Positions 34,563 through 43,016 of a stretch of DNA of 64,000 nucleotides are shown piece after piece. Below the pieces are notes generated by a model. That model saw only the letters and a program-made list of their open reading frames with translations, was not told the origin of the DNA and ran no database searches. The position numbers were made by a program, and so were the translations under genes. How positions within the stretch are numbered: the first letter of the stretch is position 1; every line of letters begins with the position of its first letter. This stretch comes from Candidatus Gastranaerophilales bacterium (GTDB taxonomy: Bacteria; Cyanobacteriota; Vampirovibrionia; Gastranaerophilales; Gastranaerophilaceae), in assembly GCA_944325315.1 (NCBI GenBank), contig CALVAA010000006.1:47780-111779 (forward strand), in the 5' to 3' direction.

Positions 34563-35891
34563 ATGGCAAGCGAAACTGGCGAATATTATCGGGGTTTTTT
34601 AACCAACGGCTTAAGTCCTTGTTTAACCGACTACATTCGGCAAAAGGAAAAACAGGACAAAAAACTGAATATCATTATGATTTCTTTTGTAGCAGCACTT
34701 TTGGTTATGCTAATCGGAATATCAAAACCAATATTTGCAAAGAATGATAATATTGAAGTAAAAATAGCACAAGACAATTCAATTATATGGCAGCAAAAGA
34801 ATTTTGAAGAAAATATTAAAAATAAATATGCAGGTTCATACATTCAATTTCCAACAAGAGGGCTTGCACATATAAAAAAGACAAAATACATCAATTCAAG
34901 ACCCGTAAGATTAAATATTATTGAAATTAATACAAAAGTTAATCCAAATTTAAAGATAAAGCCACAAATAGCAGGAGAAAAACTTAATTCAAAATCGAGT
35001 GTGAGAAGAATTGCACAGAAAGAAGACGCAATAGTCGCAATCAACGGAGGATTCTTTAAACCGCAAACAGGAGTGCCGTTAGGGGCATTGATGATAGATA
35101 AAAATTTTTTAGCAGGCCCTATATTTAACAGAGTTGGAATGGCAATTTTTGAAGATGATAACGGAGTAAGCTTTAAACTTGAAAATATCAAATTAGATAT
35201 AAGTTTAAAGACAAATGAAGGAATAGTAAAAATAGACAACTTTAATCAGCCAAGAATGCTTTCTGTTCATTCGATTCTTTATGACTCTAACTGGAACTAC
35301 AAATCTCCAACAGCTCCAAATGGCGGATACAATGCGCTCATTCAAAACAAAAAAATAGTAAAAATCAGCGCCAATCCTATTGAAATCAAAGAAAATGAAT
35401 ATGTGCTTTCAGCTCCAAAAAAAATCATAAGAAAACTTATAAATAAAAAAATTGATATAGAAATAAAATCAAATGAAAATTTAAAAACAGCCAATCATAT
35501 AATAGGTGCAGGTCCATATTTGGTAAAAGATTCTGAAATTTATGTGGATTATAAAGAACAAAAACTTCAGGCAATTTCCGGAAAAAACCCAAGAAGCGCA
35601 GTGGGATTTAAAAACAACGGTACTTTTATAATAGTTACAGTAGATGGCAGGGAAAAAGATTCAGTCGGAATGACACTTTTTGAACTTGCAAAACTAATGA
35701 AAAATTTGGGTTGTAATTATGCCATGAATTTTGACGGCGGCTCATCAAGCGCATTATATGTAAAAGGAAAAATTGTAAATTCCGCCATAAACAAAGAAGG
35801 AATAGCAGTATCAAATGCGCTTACAATAAGCGAATTCAATCCATATCAAATGCAGCTTACAAGTATTAAGAATTCTGAAGAAGTGCTCTAA
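34563..35891 (+). CDS. Membrane-anchored phosphodiester glycosidase-domain protein
   Basis: 442 aa. A cytoplasmic 35-residue start is followed by a membrane helix (IIMISFVAALLVMLIGIS) and an extracytoplasmic region. The NAGPA-type domain covers about residues 115-435, with AINGGFFKPQ, NPRSAVGF and MNFDGGSSSALYVKG being the conserved blocks. The family includes the enzyme that uncovers mannose-6-phosphate and bacterial proteins linked to envelope polysaccharides. It would act on glycans outside the membrane; the substrate is unknown. Its 3' end overlaps that of the convergent nnrD gene by 26 bases. Confidence 0.88.
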   Translation: MASETGEYYRGFLTNGLSPCLTDYIRQKEKQDKKLNIIMISFVAALLVMLIGISKPIFAKNDNIEVKIAQDNSIIWQQKNFEENIKNKYAGSYIQFPTRGLAHIKKTKYINSRPVRLNIIEINTKVNPNLKIKPQIAGEKLNSKSSVRRIAQKEDAIVAINGGFFKPQTGVPLGALMIDKNFLAGPIFNRVGMAIFEDDNGVSFKLENIKLDISLKTNEGIVKIDNFNQPRMLSVHSILYDSNWNYKSPTAPNGGYNALIQNKKIVKISANPIEIKENEYVLSAPKKIIRKLINKKIDIEIKSNENLKTANHIIGAGPYLVKDSEIYVDYKEQKLQAISGKNPRSAVGFKNNGTFIIVTVDGREKDSVGMTLFELAKLMKNLGCNYAMNFDGGSSSALYVKGKIVNSAINKEGIAVSNALTISEFNPYQMQLTSIKNSEEVL

Positions 35892-36774
35892 AAGCAAGCG
35901 GAATATACTTTAATAAATCAGAAGCCAAAACACTGTATTCACTCAAAGATTTAGACGCAATTTCACCGCAGAGACCATGTAAATATACACCGCAACATGC
36001 AGCTTCTTCTAAAGAAAGACCCTGAGCGCAAAAACCTGCTATCATGCCGGTTAGGACATCACCCGAGCCTGCTTTTGCTAAAGAGGAATTTCCTGTATGG
36101 TTTATAAAAATTTTGCCGCTTGGAATGGATATAACCGTCTCATGACCCTTTAGAAGAACAATACAATCGAACTCTTTACTTGCTTCCCAGGCCCATTTAG
36201 CCCTGTTTTTTTGAATTTCCGCAATATCAACCCCCATTAGTCTGGATAATTCCATAGGATGAGGCGTTATAATTGAATTTAGAGGAAAAGCTGAATACTT
36301 TGTTTTAGACATTGCATTGATAGCGTCTGCATCAATTATTATCGGGGTATATGCGTTTTTATTTTTCTTTAAAAAATTAACAATGAAATCACTAACCCCT
36401 CCTACAAGATTAAGCCCACATCCGATGGATACAACATCATAGTTTGCAAGCGCACTTATAAATTTAATTGCATCTTTTGGTATTGTACCGTATTGTGACT
36501 GGCCTAAATCAAGATAAGTCACATCCGGACAGTTTGAAGCAACAGATGTAACGACATCCGAACAACTTGCAAGCATGCAATAACCTGCACCCACTTTCAA
36601 AGATGAAACAGAGCTCAGGTATGCAGCACCTTGAAATTGAGAAGACCCTGCGATATTAAGTACATGCCCGAAAGTGCCTTTATGAGAATTTTGAAGTCTT
36701 TTTGGGAGCATTTTTAATATTATGTCTTTTCCTAAAACTTGAATATCAGCACTCTTTTGTTGTTTTTCGCCCAC
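35866..36774 (-). CDS. nnrD: ADP/ATP-dependent NAD(P)H-hydrate dehydratase
   Basis: Repairs hydrated NAD(P)H. 302 aa, equivalent to the C-terminal half of fused YjeF/Nnr proteins; the epimerase half (NnrE) is not attached or adjacent. Conserved blocks are FGHVLNIAGSSQFQGAAYLS, the IITPHPMELSRL motif, LLKGHETVI and AKAGSGDVLTGMIAGF, the last containing the catalytic Asp. It is the last gene of the lptC-to-nnrD operon. Confidence 0.93.
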   Translation of the reverse strand: MGEKQQKSADIQVLGKDIILKMLPKRLQNSHKGTFGHVLNIAGSSQFQGAAYLSSVSSLKVGAGYCMLASCSDVVTSVASNCPDVTYLDLGQSQYGTIPKDAIKFISALANYDVVSIGCGLNLVGGVSDFIVNFLKKNKNAYTPIIIDADAINAMSKTKYSAFPLNSIITPHPMELSRLMGVDIAEIQKNRAKWAWEASKEFDCIVLLKGHETVISIPSGKIFINHTGNSSLAKAGSGDVLTGMIAGFCAQGLSLEEAACCGVYLHGLCGEIASKSLSEYSVLASDLLKYIPLAFRALLQNS

Positions 36775-36787
36775 TTAAGTAGTCTCC

Positions 36788-37258
36788 TTAATCTAATTTT
36801 GTGTCAAATTGCCTAAAAGCTTCATATGCTGCTATTGCAACAGAATTAGAAAGATTTAAGCTTCTGGTGTTGGATTTCATCGGAATAGTCAAACAGTAAT
36901 TTTTATTTTTACTTAAAATTTCGTTTGGAATTCCTCGGGTTTCAGGCCCAAAAACCAAAAAATCGCCCTTTTTAAACCTGGTATTAGTATATACCTTATC
37001 GGTCTTTGTTGTAAAGTAATAAAAATTAGAATCATTATATTGTTCGATAATTTCATCTAATGTATCTTTATGCTCTATATTTAGCTTGTCCCAATAATCC
37101 AAACCTGCACGCTTTAGGTGCCTATCAGATAAGCTAAAACCCAGTCTTCCTATAAGATAAAGCTTTGCACCGAGACAAGCGCACAGCCGTGCAATATTTC
37201 CCGTGTTTTGAGGAATTTCAGGTTCAAATAATACAATGTTTAAAAAATCTGATTTCAT
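36788..37258 (-). CDS. trmL: tRNA (cytidine/uridine(34)-2'-O)-methyltransferase
   Basis: SpoU-type (SPOUT) enzyme that methylates the wobble ribose of tRNA-Leu in characterised members. 156 aa, the minimal TrmL size. Motifs are VLFEPEIPQNTGNIARLCAC, LVFGPETRGIP, and the knot ending IPMKSNTRSLNLSNSVAIAA. The ATG shares a base with the pgsA stop codon, so translation may be coupled. Confidence 0.95.
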   Translation of the reverse strand: MKSDFLNIVLFEPEIPQNTGNIARLCACLGAKLYLIGRLGFSLSDRHLKRAGLDYWDKLNIEHKDTLDEIIEQYNDSNFYYFTTKTDKVYTNTRFKKGDFLVFGPETRGIPNEILSKNKNYCLTIPMKSNTRSLNLSNSVAIAAYEAFRQFDTKLD

Positions 37259-37863
37259 TATTCAAAAAATCTTTTTGACTCAATAACAACAGGTACTCCC
37301 CTTAGTACACAAAAAGCAGTTGCAATAACTGCACAAACCGTACCTATTTGAATAACCAATTCTTTATTAGGATATTCAACAGGAAAATATCCCAGTATCA
37401 AAAAGAAAAAAGCAACCGCTTTGCAAAGTGCATAAGTAAAACGACAAAAGTTTGACGCAACGATAAACTTTGCAATTTTTCCCTGCATCATAGTTGTTTT
37501 GCCAAAAGCAGTATAGCCTTTTTCAAAAGCAAGTGTCCTGAGTGAATCAGTTACAATTCCTCTTGTAAGAACAATAACCGGAATTGCAACATTAATCCAT
37601 CCTAAAGCACAAAACGCTACCCAGAAAACATTCTCTACAATTCTATCGCCCATAATATCCAAAAGAGCACCCAACTTAGATGAAATATTCAGCTTTCTGG
37701 CAATAAAACCATCCAGCCCGTCAAACCACATCAAAATTGCCGTTAAGATGAGAGCCAGAATATATGAATATGGACAATCTTTTGAAAATAATAAACCGAC
37801 AACTATAAAAACAAGAAATATTCTGGATAAGGTCACTATATTTGCAAGGTTCTTTTTCATCAT
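37258..37863 (-). CDS. pgsA: CDP-alcohol phosphatidyltransferase (PgsA-like)
   Basis: 201 aa with about five membrane helices. The CDP-alcohol phosphotransferase signature is complete: DGLDGFIAR, then G and the two Asp of ALLDIMGD. It most likely makes phosphatidylglycerophosphate from CDP-diacylglycerol, though related enzymes use other alcohols. It lies in the lipid A/LPS operon, touching lpxB upstream and trmL downstream by one base each. Confidence 0.88.
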   Translation of the reverse strand: MMKKNLANIVTLSRIFLVFIVVGLLFSKDCPYSYILALILTAILMWFDGLDGFIARKLNISSKLGALLDIMGDRIVENVFWVAFCALGWINVAIPVIVLTRGIVTDSLRTLAFEKGYTAFGKTTMMQGKIAKFIVASNFCRFTYALCKAVAFFFLILGYFPVEYPNKELVIQIGTVCAVIATAFCVLRGVPVVIESKRFFE

Positions 37864-38981
37864 TATTCTCCCGATAACTCTTTTTTAATTATTTTTGCAA
37901 CATTAAAAACGCATCTTGAATCAGTCAACATTTTTTTTGTTTCTTTTAATCCCTCAATTATATGTTCTCTTTTTGCTTTATCATCAAGGATTAATTCAAT
38001 ATCTCTTGCAATATTTGAAGGCTTGGCTTTGAACATTAAAAATTCATCAACATAGTCTTTTTTTGTAATAATATTTACGAGGCATGCTTTTTTAATATTT
38101 CTTACAAGCAAATATATCAAATAAAATAATAGCGGGCCTTTGTAAGCTATAATCATTGGTGTTTCATATAAAGCAGCTTCAAGAGCAACCGTACCCGAAG
38201 CCAAAATAAGAGCATCAGAATAAGCAAGAAGACTGTGATTTTCGCTCTTGATTGTTTTATATGGAACGCTAAAAGCATCGTCTTTTAAACTTAGTGCTTT
38301 AGAAAAAACAAATTGAACATCATTTCTATTTTTTTCTATTATTTTTGCAGTTTCAAGAAATATTTTTAATAAATAGTGAATTTCAAACGTTCTTGAGCCC
38401 GGAAAAATTCCAATTAATTTTTTATTTTTATCTAAATTATGGCGCTCGAAAAATTCATCCCTGTTATTACAAACAGGAAGCTCTGATACTATCGGATGTC
38501 CAACAAAAACCGAAGGAATATTTTCTTTTTCATAAAACTCCTTTTCGAAAGGAAAAATAGTTAATACCTTGTCTACGTTTTTTTTGATTGTTTTTAAACG
38601 ATGCTTTCTTGAAGCCCAAATTTGCGGAGGAATAAAATAAAAAGTTTTAATTCCGATTTTTTTAAGCTGTTTTGAAATTTGAAGATTAAAAGCGCCGTAA
38701 TCAACCAAAAGCACCAGGTCAGGCTTAAAATCATTTTTAAGATATTCTATTGTTTTTTTTGCAATAAAATAATGCTCGAATATGCTTTTTACACTAAGTC
38801 CTACTTTTCCCATTTTATCATGGTTTAAAAAAAGCCTTACTCCTTCTTTTTCAAGATTGGATTCCCCTATAGCCTCAATTATGATATCATCCGCCATAAG
38901 TTTTTTCAGTTCTCTGGCAACGCCTGCTGCGTGCTTGTCTGCCGAGTATTCACCTGTAATAATAAAAAGTTTTTTTACCAT
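37863..38981 (-). CDS. lpxB: Lipid-A-disaccharide synthase
   Basis: Joins UDP-2,3-diacylglucosamine and lipid X to form the lipid A disaccharide at the inner membrane. 372 aa, GT19 family. The opening GEYSADKHAAG corresponds to the GExSGD glycine-rich start, although Gly-Asp is replaced by Ala-Asp here. IGIFPGSRTFEI and LASGTVALEAALYETPMII are clear. The ATG follows lpxI directly, and LpxI makes the substrate lipid X, so the order matches the pathway. Confidence 0.95.
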   Translation of the reverse strand: MVKKLFIITGEYSADKHAAGVARELKKLMADDIIIEAIGESNLEKEGVRLFLNHDKMGKVGLSVKSIFEHYFIAKKTIEYLKNDFKPDLVLLVDYGAFNLQISKQLKKIGIKTFYFIPPQIWASRKHRLKTIKKNVDKVLTIFPFEKEFYEKENIPSVFVGHPIVSELPVCNNRDEFFERHNLDKNKKLIGIFPGSRTFEIHYLLKIFLETAKIIEKNRNDVQFVFSKALSLKDDAFSVPYKTIKSENHSLLAYSDALILASGTVALEAALYETPMIIAYKGPLLFYLIYLLVRNIKKACLVNIITKKDYVDEFLMFKAKPSNIARDIELILDDKAKREHIIEGLKETKKMLTDSRCVFNVAKIIKKELSGE

Positions 38982-39803
38982 CTAAAGTGCCATAATAACT
39001 ATATTGTGTTTATTTGCAAATTTAACCATTTTTTCTCTGTCGACAATTATGGTCTCGCCGCTTTCTAATGCAAGCAAATTTGCACCATATTTTTTCATTG
39101 TTTTAATTGTCTTAAGTCCGACAGCAGGAATATCAAATCGTTTATCCTGAGCAGGCTTTGAAACTTTTACAACAATTGCATTTTTCTTTTTTGCAAGTTT
39201 ACAACCTCTTTTAATACACTTATCCGTACCTTCGATTGCTTCAATCGCCATAATCATTCTGTCTTTTATAACAACAGACTGACCGATATCCAATCCGCCC
39301 ATTTGTTTTGCAATTTTAAACCCGTAATCAATATCGGCCAGTTGGGCTTCTGTCGGATGATTTAATGTTAAAACACCTTTTTGAACCATTAAATTTTTAA
39401 TAAAAATTGTTTGATCCAAAATTGTTATTCCGATGTTTTCCATCTGCTCAATTATTTTTAGCATTATAGCATCATCATTAAGTTTTTTCATTTGTTTTAG
39501 TAATTCAATTGCTGTTTTTTCAAGCCTTGGACGCTTTATAAGCATAGTTTTAGAAACTTTTCCCAAAAAAGTAAGCTGTTTAATTTTTTCATCCAGCAAA
39601 AATTTCTTAATTGAATCAACCTGGCCCGGTCCAAAAGAAACCACTTTTGAACAGTATTTTTTTAATTCCTTATAATTGTCCGAGCTCAAAGAAATACAAA
39701 TAACCTCAAAACCGTTATCTCTGGCACTTTTTGCCATATGGACAGGTAAATATCCGTCACCTGCCATTAAACATTGTCTGTGTTCTAATACCGTATTTGT
39801 CAT
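38982..39803 (-). CDS. lpxI: UDP-2,3-diacylglucosamine diphosphatase, LpxI type
   Basis: Releases UMP from UDP-2,3-diacylglucosamine to give lipid X. 273 aa of the LpxI (formerly DUF1009) family, which replaces LpxH in many non-gammaproteobacteria. Recognisable blocks are LMAGDGYLPVHMAKSARDNG, VVIKDRMIMAIEAIEGTDKC and KRFDIPAVGLKTIKTM; the Asp in the last block matches the catalytic region known in Caulobacter LpxI. It is followed immediately by lpxB. Confidence 0.94.
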   Translation of the reverse strand: MTNTVLEHRQCLMAGDGYLPVHMAKSARDNGFEVICISLSSDNYKELKKYCSKVVSFGPGQVDSIKKFLLDEKIKQLTFLGKVSKTMLIKRPRLEKTAIELLKQMKKLNDDAIMLKIIEQMENIGITILDQTIFIKNLMVQKGVLTLNHPTEAQLADIDYGFKIAKQMGGLDIGQSVVIKDRMIMAIEAIEGTDKCIKRGCKLAKKKNAIVVKVSKPAQDKRFDIPAVGLKTIKTMKKYGANLLALESGETIIVDREKMVKFANKHNIVIMAL

Positions 39804-39805
39804 AT

Positions 39806-40789
39806 TTATAAAGTGAACTCCATTTGATCATCGTTGTTATTGGCGGAATTTTGTTCAATATTTGTTTTAACCCTTCCTGAGGCTTCAAAAGTCTTAGGTT
39901 GCATTGTCATCACAATTCTGTCTGCCTCAACTGAATTTGCACCTTTTTGTACAATTTTTGAACGTCCGGTAAAAATAATTTTATCGGGTTTATTTGTTTT
40001 AGGATTAATATACATAATAGCTTTAGGACCGTCTGCAACATAATCTGCATATTTAACATTTACGGCACCTGTAGCCATAATTGTATTAGCGCCCCTATCG
40101 TACTGTTGGCTTCTTGCGTTAATTATAACCCTGTCGCCGTTATCAAAAGTAACATCTGATAAAGTATTGCCGTTTACAATTATATCCTGTCTTAACTTTG
40201 AATACTGAATACTGTCACCTTTGATTATACTTTTATCCTGTTTTATAGTAGCCCTTGAAGTCAATTTCAAATTGTGAACATCACCTTTTTTATCTAAAAG
40301 AGCATAGGCATTATCCGAAGTAGCAACCATATCTTCGTAGTTGATTACAACAGAACCTATTGCTTTCATAAGATTTGTCTTTGTATCATACTCTTGCATA
40401 TCAGCAGTTATAATTACAACCGGTTTTTTATCTTCAAGAACATTTGTCTGCGCATTTCCTTTGGCAGTTATAATTTTATTTATCAAAGAAACCTTAATAA
40501 TATCCGCTTTGACCTCATGCTTTTTGTTTTCTTTTATTTGATTTGCATAGGGTTTATCAAAAAAAGTAGCTAAAGAAGGTTTTTTAGTCTCAGGCTCAAG
40601 GTCTAAATCAGCTCTTGGTGACCGAACAACGACATCTCCCACCTGTACTTTAACATCACCCGTAAAGTAGCCTTTATTTTTATCCATATAAATTTCTTGT
40701 TTTTTTGACTCAATTGTAAGCGCAAAAACACTGCTTGCAAAAAAGAATATAAAAAAAACATATAAAATTTTAAAATTAATCTTATTCAT
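39806..40789 (-). CDS. lptA: LptA/OstA-like LPS transport protein
   Basis: 328 aa from ATG 40789 (a TTG three codons earlier is possible). A signal peptide ends near SSVFA. The rest is an OstA beta-jellyroll repeat, seen in IITADMQEYDTKTNLMKAIG and VINARSQQYDRGANTIMATG, with at least three units, so it is longer than E. coli LptA (about 185 aa). It should form the periplasmic bridge that carries LPS to the outer membrane. It sits 12 bases from lptC and next to lipid A genes. Confidence 0.88.
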   Translation of the reverse strand: MNKINFKILYVFFIFFFASSVFALTIESKKQEIYMDKNKGYFTGDVKVQVGDVVVRSPRADLDLEPETKKPSLATFFDKPYANQIKENKKHEVKADIIKVSLINKIITAKGNAQTNVLEDKKPVVIITADMQEYDTKTNLMKAIGSVVINYEDMVATSDNAYALLDKKGDVHNLKLTSRATIKQDKSIIKGDSIQYSKLRQDIIVNGNTLSDVTFDNGDRVIINARSQQYDRGANTIMATGAVNVKYADYVADGPKAIMYINPKTNKPDKIIFTGRSKIVQKGANSVEADRIVMTMQPKTFEASGRVKTNIEQNSANNNDDQMEFTL

Positions 40790-40810
40790 ATTACCCAATC
40801 TAGCACAAAA

Positions 40811-41401
40811 TTAAAGTTGTGTATATTTTTTCTTAGTTTCTTCATCAGCAAAAAGCTTGGTTTTTGTTTTACCAATCACTTTAAAGTTTGTAAGCGTTGA
40901 ATTAAAAACCGCTTTTTGGGATTTTGTTATTATTTTTCCGTCCTGAATAAACTGTACATTGCCATTTGCTAAAATGTCTTTGTCCTGGCCTTGCCAGATA
41001 AGTTCATCAGCATATAGTTGAGAGCCGTCTTTTGAAACAAAAAGATTATCACCATTCAAAACAACTTTTTTTGTTTTTTCATCATAGTTTCCTTTATTCG
41101 ACTTAAAACTCACAACAACAACTTCATTTTTGTCATAAAAGTTACCTATAACATCATTTAACTGAACGCTGTTATGCTCAGAGTTATATTCTCCTGATTT
41201 AGCATAAAACTCCCAATATTTTTTTTCATTCTGTGTTTCTGTTACAATAATGTTTTTTACAATTGCATGCTGGTTTTTCATATTGGAGTCTTTGCTGTTT
41301 TTTCTTACGGTTCTTGTAATAAACCATGACCACACAAAACCCCAGGATATCAACAAAATCAAAGAAAGTATTAAAATTTTAACCAGCCTTTTTTTGCTCA
41401 T
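40811..41401 (-). CDS. lptC: LptC-like LPS export protein
   Basis: A bitopic protein with one N-terminal membrane helix (KILILSLILLISWGFVWSWF) and an OstA-type periplasmic beta domain (EYNSEHNSVQLNDVIGNFYD, NYDEKTKKVVLNGDNLFVSK). From ATG 41401 it has 196 aa, similar to LptC. An upstream ATG at 41461 would add 20 atypical residues and is 5 bases from the FkbM remnant, so 41401 is preferred, though it lacks a good Shine-Dalgarno sequence. It heads the operon down to nnrD. Confidence 0.82.
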   Translation of the reverse strand: MSKKRLVKILILSLILLISWGFVWSWFITRTVRKNSKDSNMKNQHAIVKNIIVTETQNEKKYWEFYAKSGEYNSEHNSVQLNDVIGNFYDKNEVVVVSFKSNKGNYDEKTKKVVLNGDNLFVSKDGSQLYADELIWQGQDKDILANGNVQFIQDGKIITKSQKAVFNSTLTNFKVIGKTKTKLFADEETKKKYTQL

Positions 41402-41466
41402 ATTTAAAATATAGCATAAAAAGCCATTATAAAGTTTATTTGCAAATATTTGTAAATACAAATTAA

Positions 41467-41703
41467 TTAATAAGTCTCCGCAATAAGTAAAGTTTCAAGG
41501 AGAGGATCACACATTAGACCATGGTAAAAATCAAATTTATAACCAAGGTTTAAATTTTCAATCCAAGGTTTAATTTTATAAAAATCATGGTAATTATGAT
41601 AAATACTAATTAATAAACGCGGTTTTTGTTCTTTTATAGTATTAATTGCACCATTTAAAAGATACTGTTCAAAACCTTCAATATCTGATTTAATAAATAT
41701 ATA
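41467..41703 (-). pseudogene. FkbM-family methyltransferase remnant (C-terminal part)
   Basis: On the reverse strand a reading frame of about 75 codons ends at TAA 41467-41469. It encodes FIKSDIEGFEQYLLNGAINT and, after a few residues, KPRLLISIYHNYHDFYKI, then ETLLIAETY. This is the C-terminal part of FkbM methyltransferases (the IKxDIEGxE motif). There is no start codon: the frame is closed by TAG four codons before the recognisable part, and the SAM-binding half is missing. It is a broken gene at the left edge of the glycosyltransferase island. Confidence 0.82.
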
Positions 41704-41805
41704 CTATGCAGTGCAAAAGTGCAATTTTGTTACATATTATTTTTGAGCCATTAGGGTAATGTTTTTTCTTTAAAAAAGAGTAAAAATATTTTAAAAGGAG
41801 AAAAA

Positions 41806-42138
41806 ATGGCAGAAATGTTCTTAAGATTAATTGCACTAACTCTTTGTGTATTATTCATTGGTTTTATTGTGCCGGGAATAACAGTAAACGGCTTTTTTGG
41901 TGCATTTCTGGCAGCTTGTTTAATTGCATTTATAAACACATTTATCAAACCTGTTTTGCTGTTTTTAACTCTGCCTGTTAATATTTTAACTCTCGGAATT
42001 TCGATTTTATTTATAAATGCACTTTTATTTATGTTTGTTGCAAAAATTGTACCGCAGATACAAATCGAAAATTTTATTTCCGCTTTTATCGGAGCGCTTT
42101 TGCTGTCTGTATTATCTGTCGGAATATCAATACTATAA
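41806..42138 (+). CDS. YvlD/phage holin 4-2 family membrane protein
   Basis: 110 aa with four hydrophobic helices. The PF04020-type pattern is seen in VPGITVNGFFGAFLAACLIA, FINTFIKPVLLFLTLPVNIL and TLGISILFINALLFMFVAKI. Despite the holin name, most members are chromosomal membrane proteins of unknown role. AAGGAG precedes the ATG. It lies between the FkbM remnant and a reverse-strand GT2 gene and appears to be a single unit. Confidence 0.88.
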   Translation: MAEMFLRLIALTLCVLFIGFIVPGITVNGFFGAFLAACLIAFINTFIKPVLLFLTLPVNILTLGISILFINALLFMFVAKIVPQIQIENFISAFIGALLLSVLSVGISIL

Positions 42139-42197
42139 ATTTTAGATAACAAAATTTTGCTTTTGGGTAAACTCTTGGTATTTTTCAACAACAGTGT

Positions 42198-42866
42198 TTA
42201 TATTTTTTGCTTGTTTTTTAGTCTGTCTCTTAAAATTGTAGCATAATCTTTGTATTCATCAGGTTGATTTGTAATTCCGAAATTACTATTATGGATTCTT
42301 CTATAACAAGTAATAAAATCAACTTTATGGATAGAAAGATTATGCTTATTCAATCTGTCAACCAAATCTATAACGTCACCTGTTATGGTATCTTCTCTAA
42401 AAAACCCTATTATATCAAAAATTTCTTTTCTAAAAAGCGTTGAACCCGTCAGAATATTAGAAAAAGGTTTTTTGTTCACATATTTTTCCTGATGAGGAGT
42501 ATCCGGAGAACAAAAATTTTGAAGCATAGCCATTACAATTTTGTAATTTGGATTTTTATTTATTTCATTATAGAGCATGCAAAGTGCATTTGGTAATAAA
42601 ACATCGTCTTGATCAATTGTAAGCCAAAAGTTACCTTTAGCTTCTTTTATACCCCGGTTTTTGCCGGCCATTTGACCTTTATGTTTATCATTTACAATAA
42701 CTTTTACTCCCATATCGAGAGCTATTTTTACCGTACTATCCGTTGAAATATCGTCAATTACAATAATTTCATGGTTAATTTTTTGTTTCTGTATACTTTC
42801 AATAGTTTCTTTTATATATTTTTCTCCGTTATAGGAGGGAATAATGACTGAAATTAAATCTTCCAT
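42198..42866 (-). CDS. GT2-family glycosyltransferase
   Basis: 222 aa from ATG 42866, which has AAAGGAT upstream; an in-frame ATG at 42896 adds ten untypical residues. The GT-A fold is evident: SVIIPSYNGEKYIKETIESI, IVIDDISTDST, and the metal site in IDQDDVLLPNA. It ends without a membrane anchor. It transfers a sugar from a nucleotide donor; acceptor unknown. It is divergent from the HPrK-like/PqqD operon and lies in the glycosyltransferase island. Confidence 0.92.
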   Translation of the reverse strand: MEDLISVIIPSYNGEKYIKETIESIQKQKINHEIIVIDDISTDSTVKIALDMGVKVIVNDKHKGQMAGKNRGIKEAKGNFWLTIDQDDVLLPNALCMLYNEINKNPNYKIVMAMLQNFCSPDTPHQEKYVNKKPFSNILTGSTLFRKEIFDIIGFFREDTITGDVIDLVDRLNKHNLSIHKVDFITCYRRIHNSNFGITNQPDEYKDYATILRDRLKNKQKI

Positions 42867-42928
42867 AACAAAATCCTTTTTTAAAAATTCTACCAAAATA
42901 TAGGTTTATATACAACTTTAAAACACTA

Positions 42929-42956
42929 TTGTTAATAAAATTATTTATAGTATTAT
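42929..42956 (+). promoter_or_regulatory. Promoter of the glycosyltransferase/PqqD operon
   Basis: TTGTTA (42929-42934), 16-base spacer, TATTAT (42951-42956). The first gene starts at 43017 after a 50-60 base leader with a hairpin. Confidence 0.6.
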
Positions 42957-42980
42957 AAAAAAGAAGTATATAGGATGATA

Positions 42981-43005
42981 AACTTGGTTCATTATTAACC
43001 AAGTT
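42981..43005 (+). promoter_or_regulatory. Leader hairpin/operator before the operon's first gene
   Basis: Perfect 9-bp arms AACTTGGTT and AACCAAGTT flank seven bases. The repeat ends directly before the Shine-Dalgarno sequence AAAGAGG (43006-43012). It could be an operator dyad or an RNA hairpin limiting ribosome access. No T-run follows, so it is not a terminator. Confidence 0.55.
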
Positions 43006-43016
43006 AAAGAGGAAAA

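Noticed and set aside
39433..40541. Forward ORFs with hydrophobic translations opposite lpxI and lptA
   Set aside because: Antisense shadows of strongly recognised genes; hydrophobicity is a by-product of the AT-rich complement of charged codons.
41806..42138. Phage origin suggested by the holin family name
   Set aside because: YvlD/PF04020 proteins are mostly chromosomal; no endolysin or other phage gene is adjacent.
41751..42191. Reverse ORF of 146 codons opposite the YvlD-family gene
   Set aside because: The forward frame matches a known membrane family with a good ribosome binding site; the reverse frame shows no family features.
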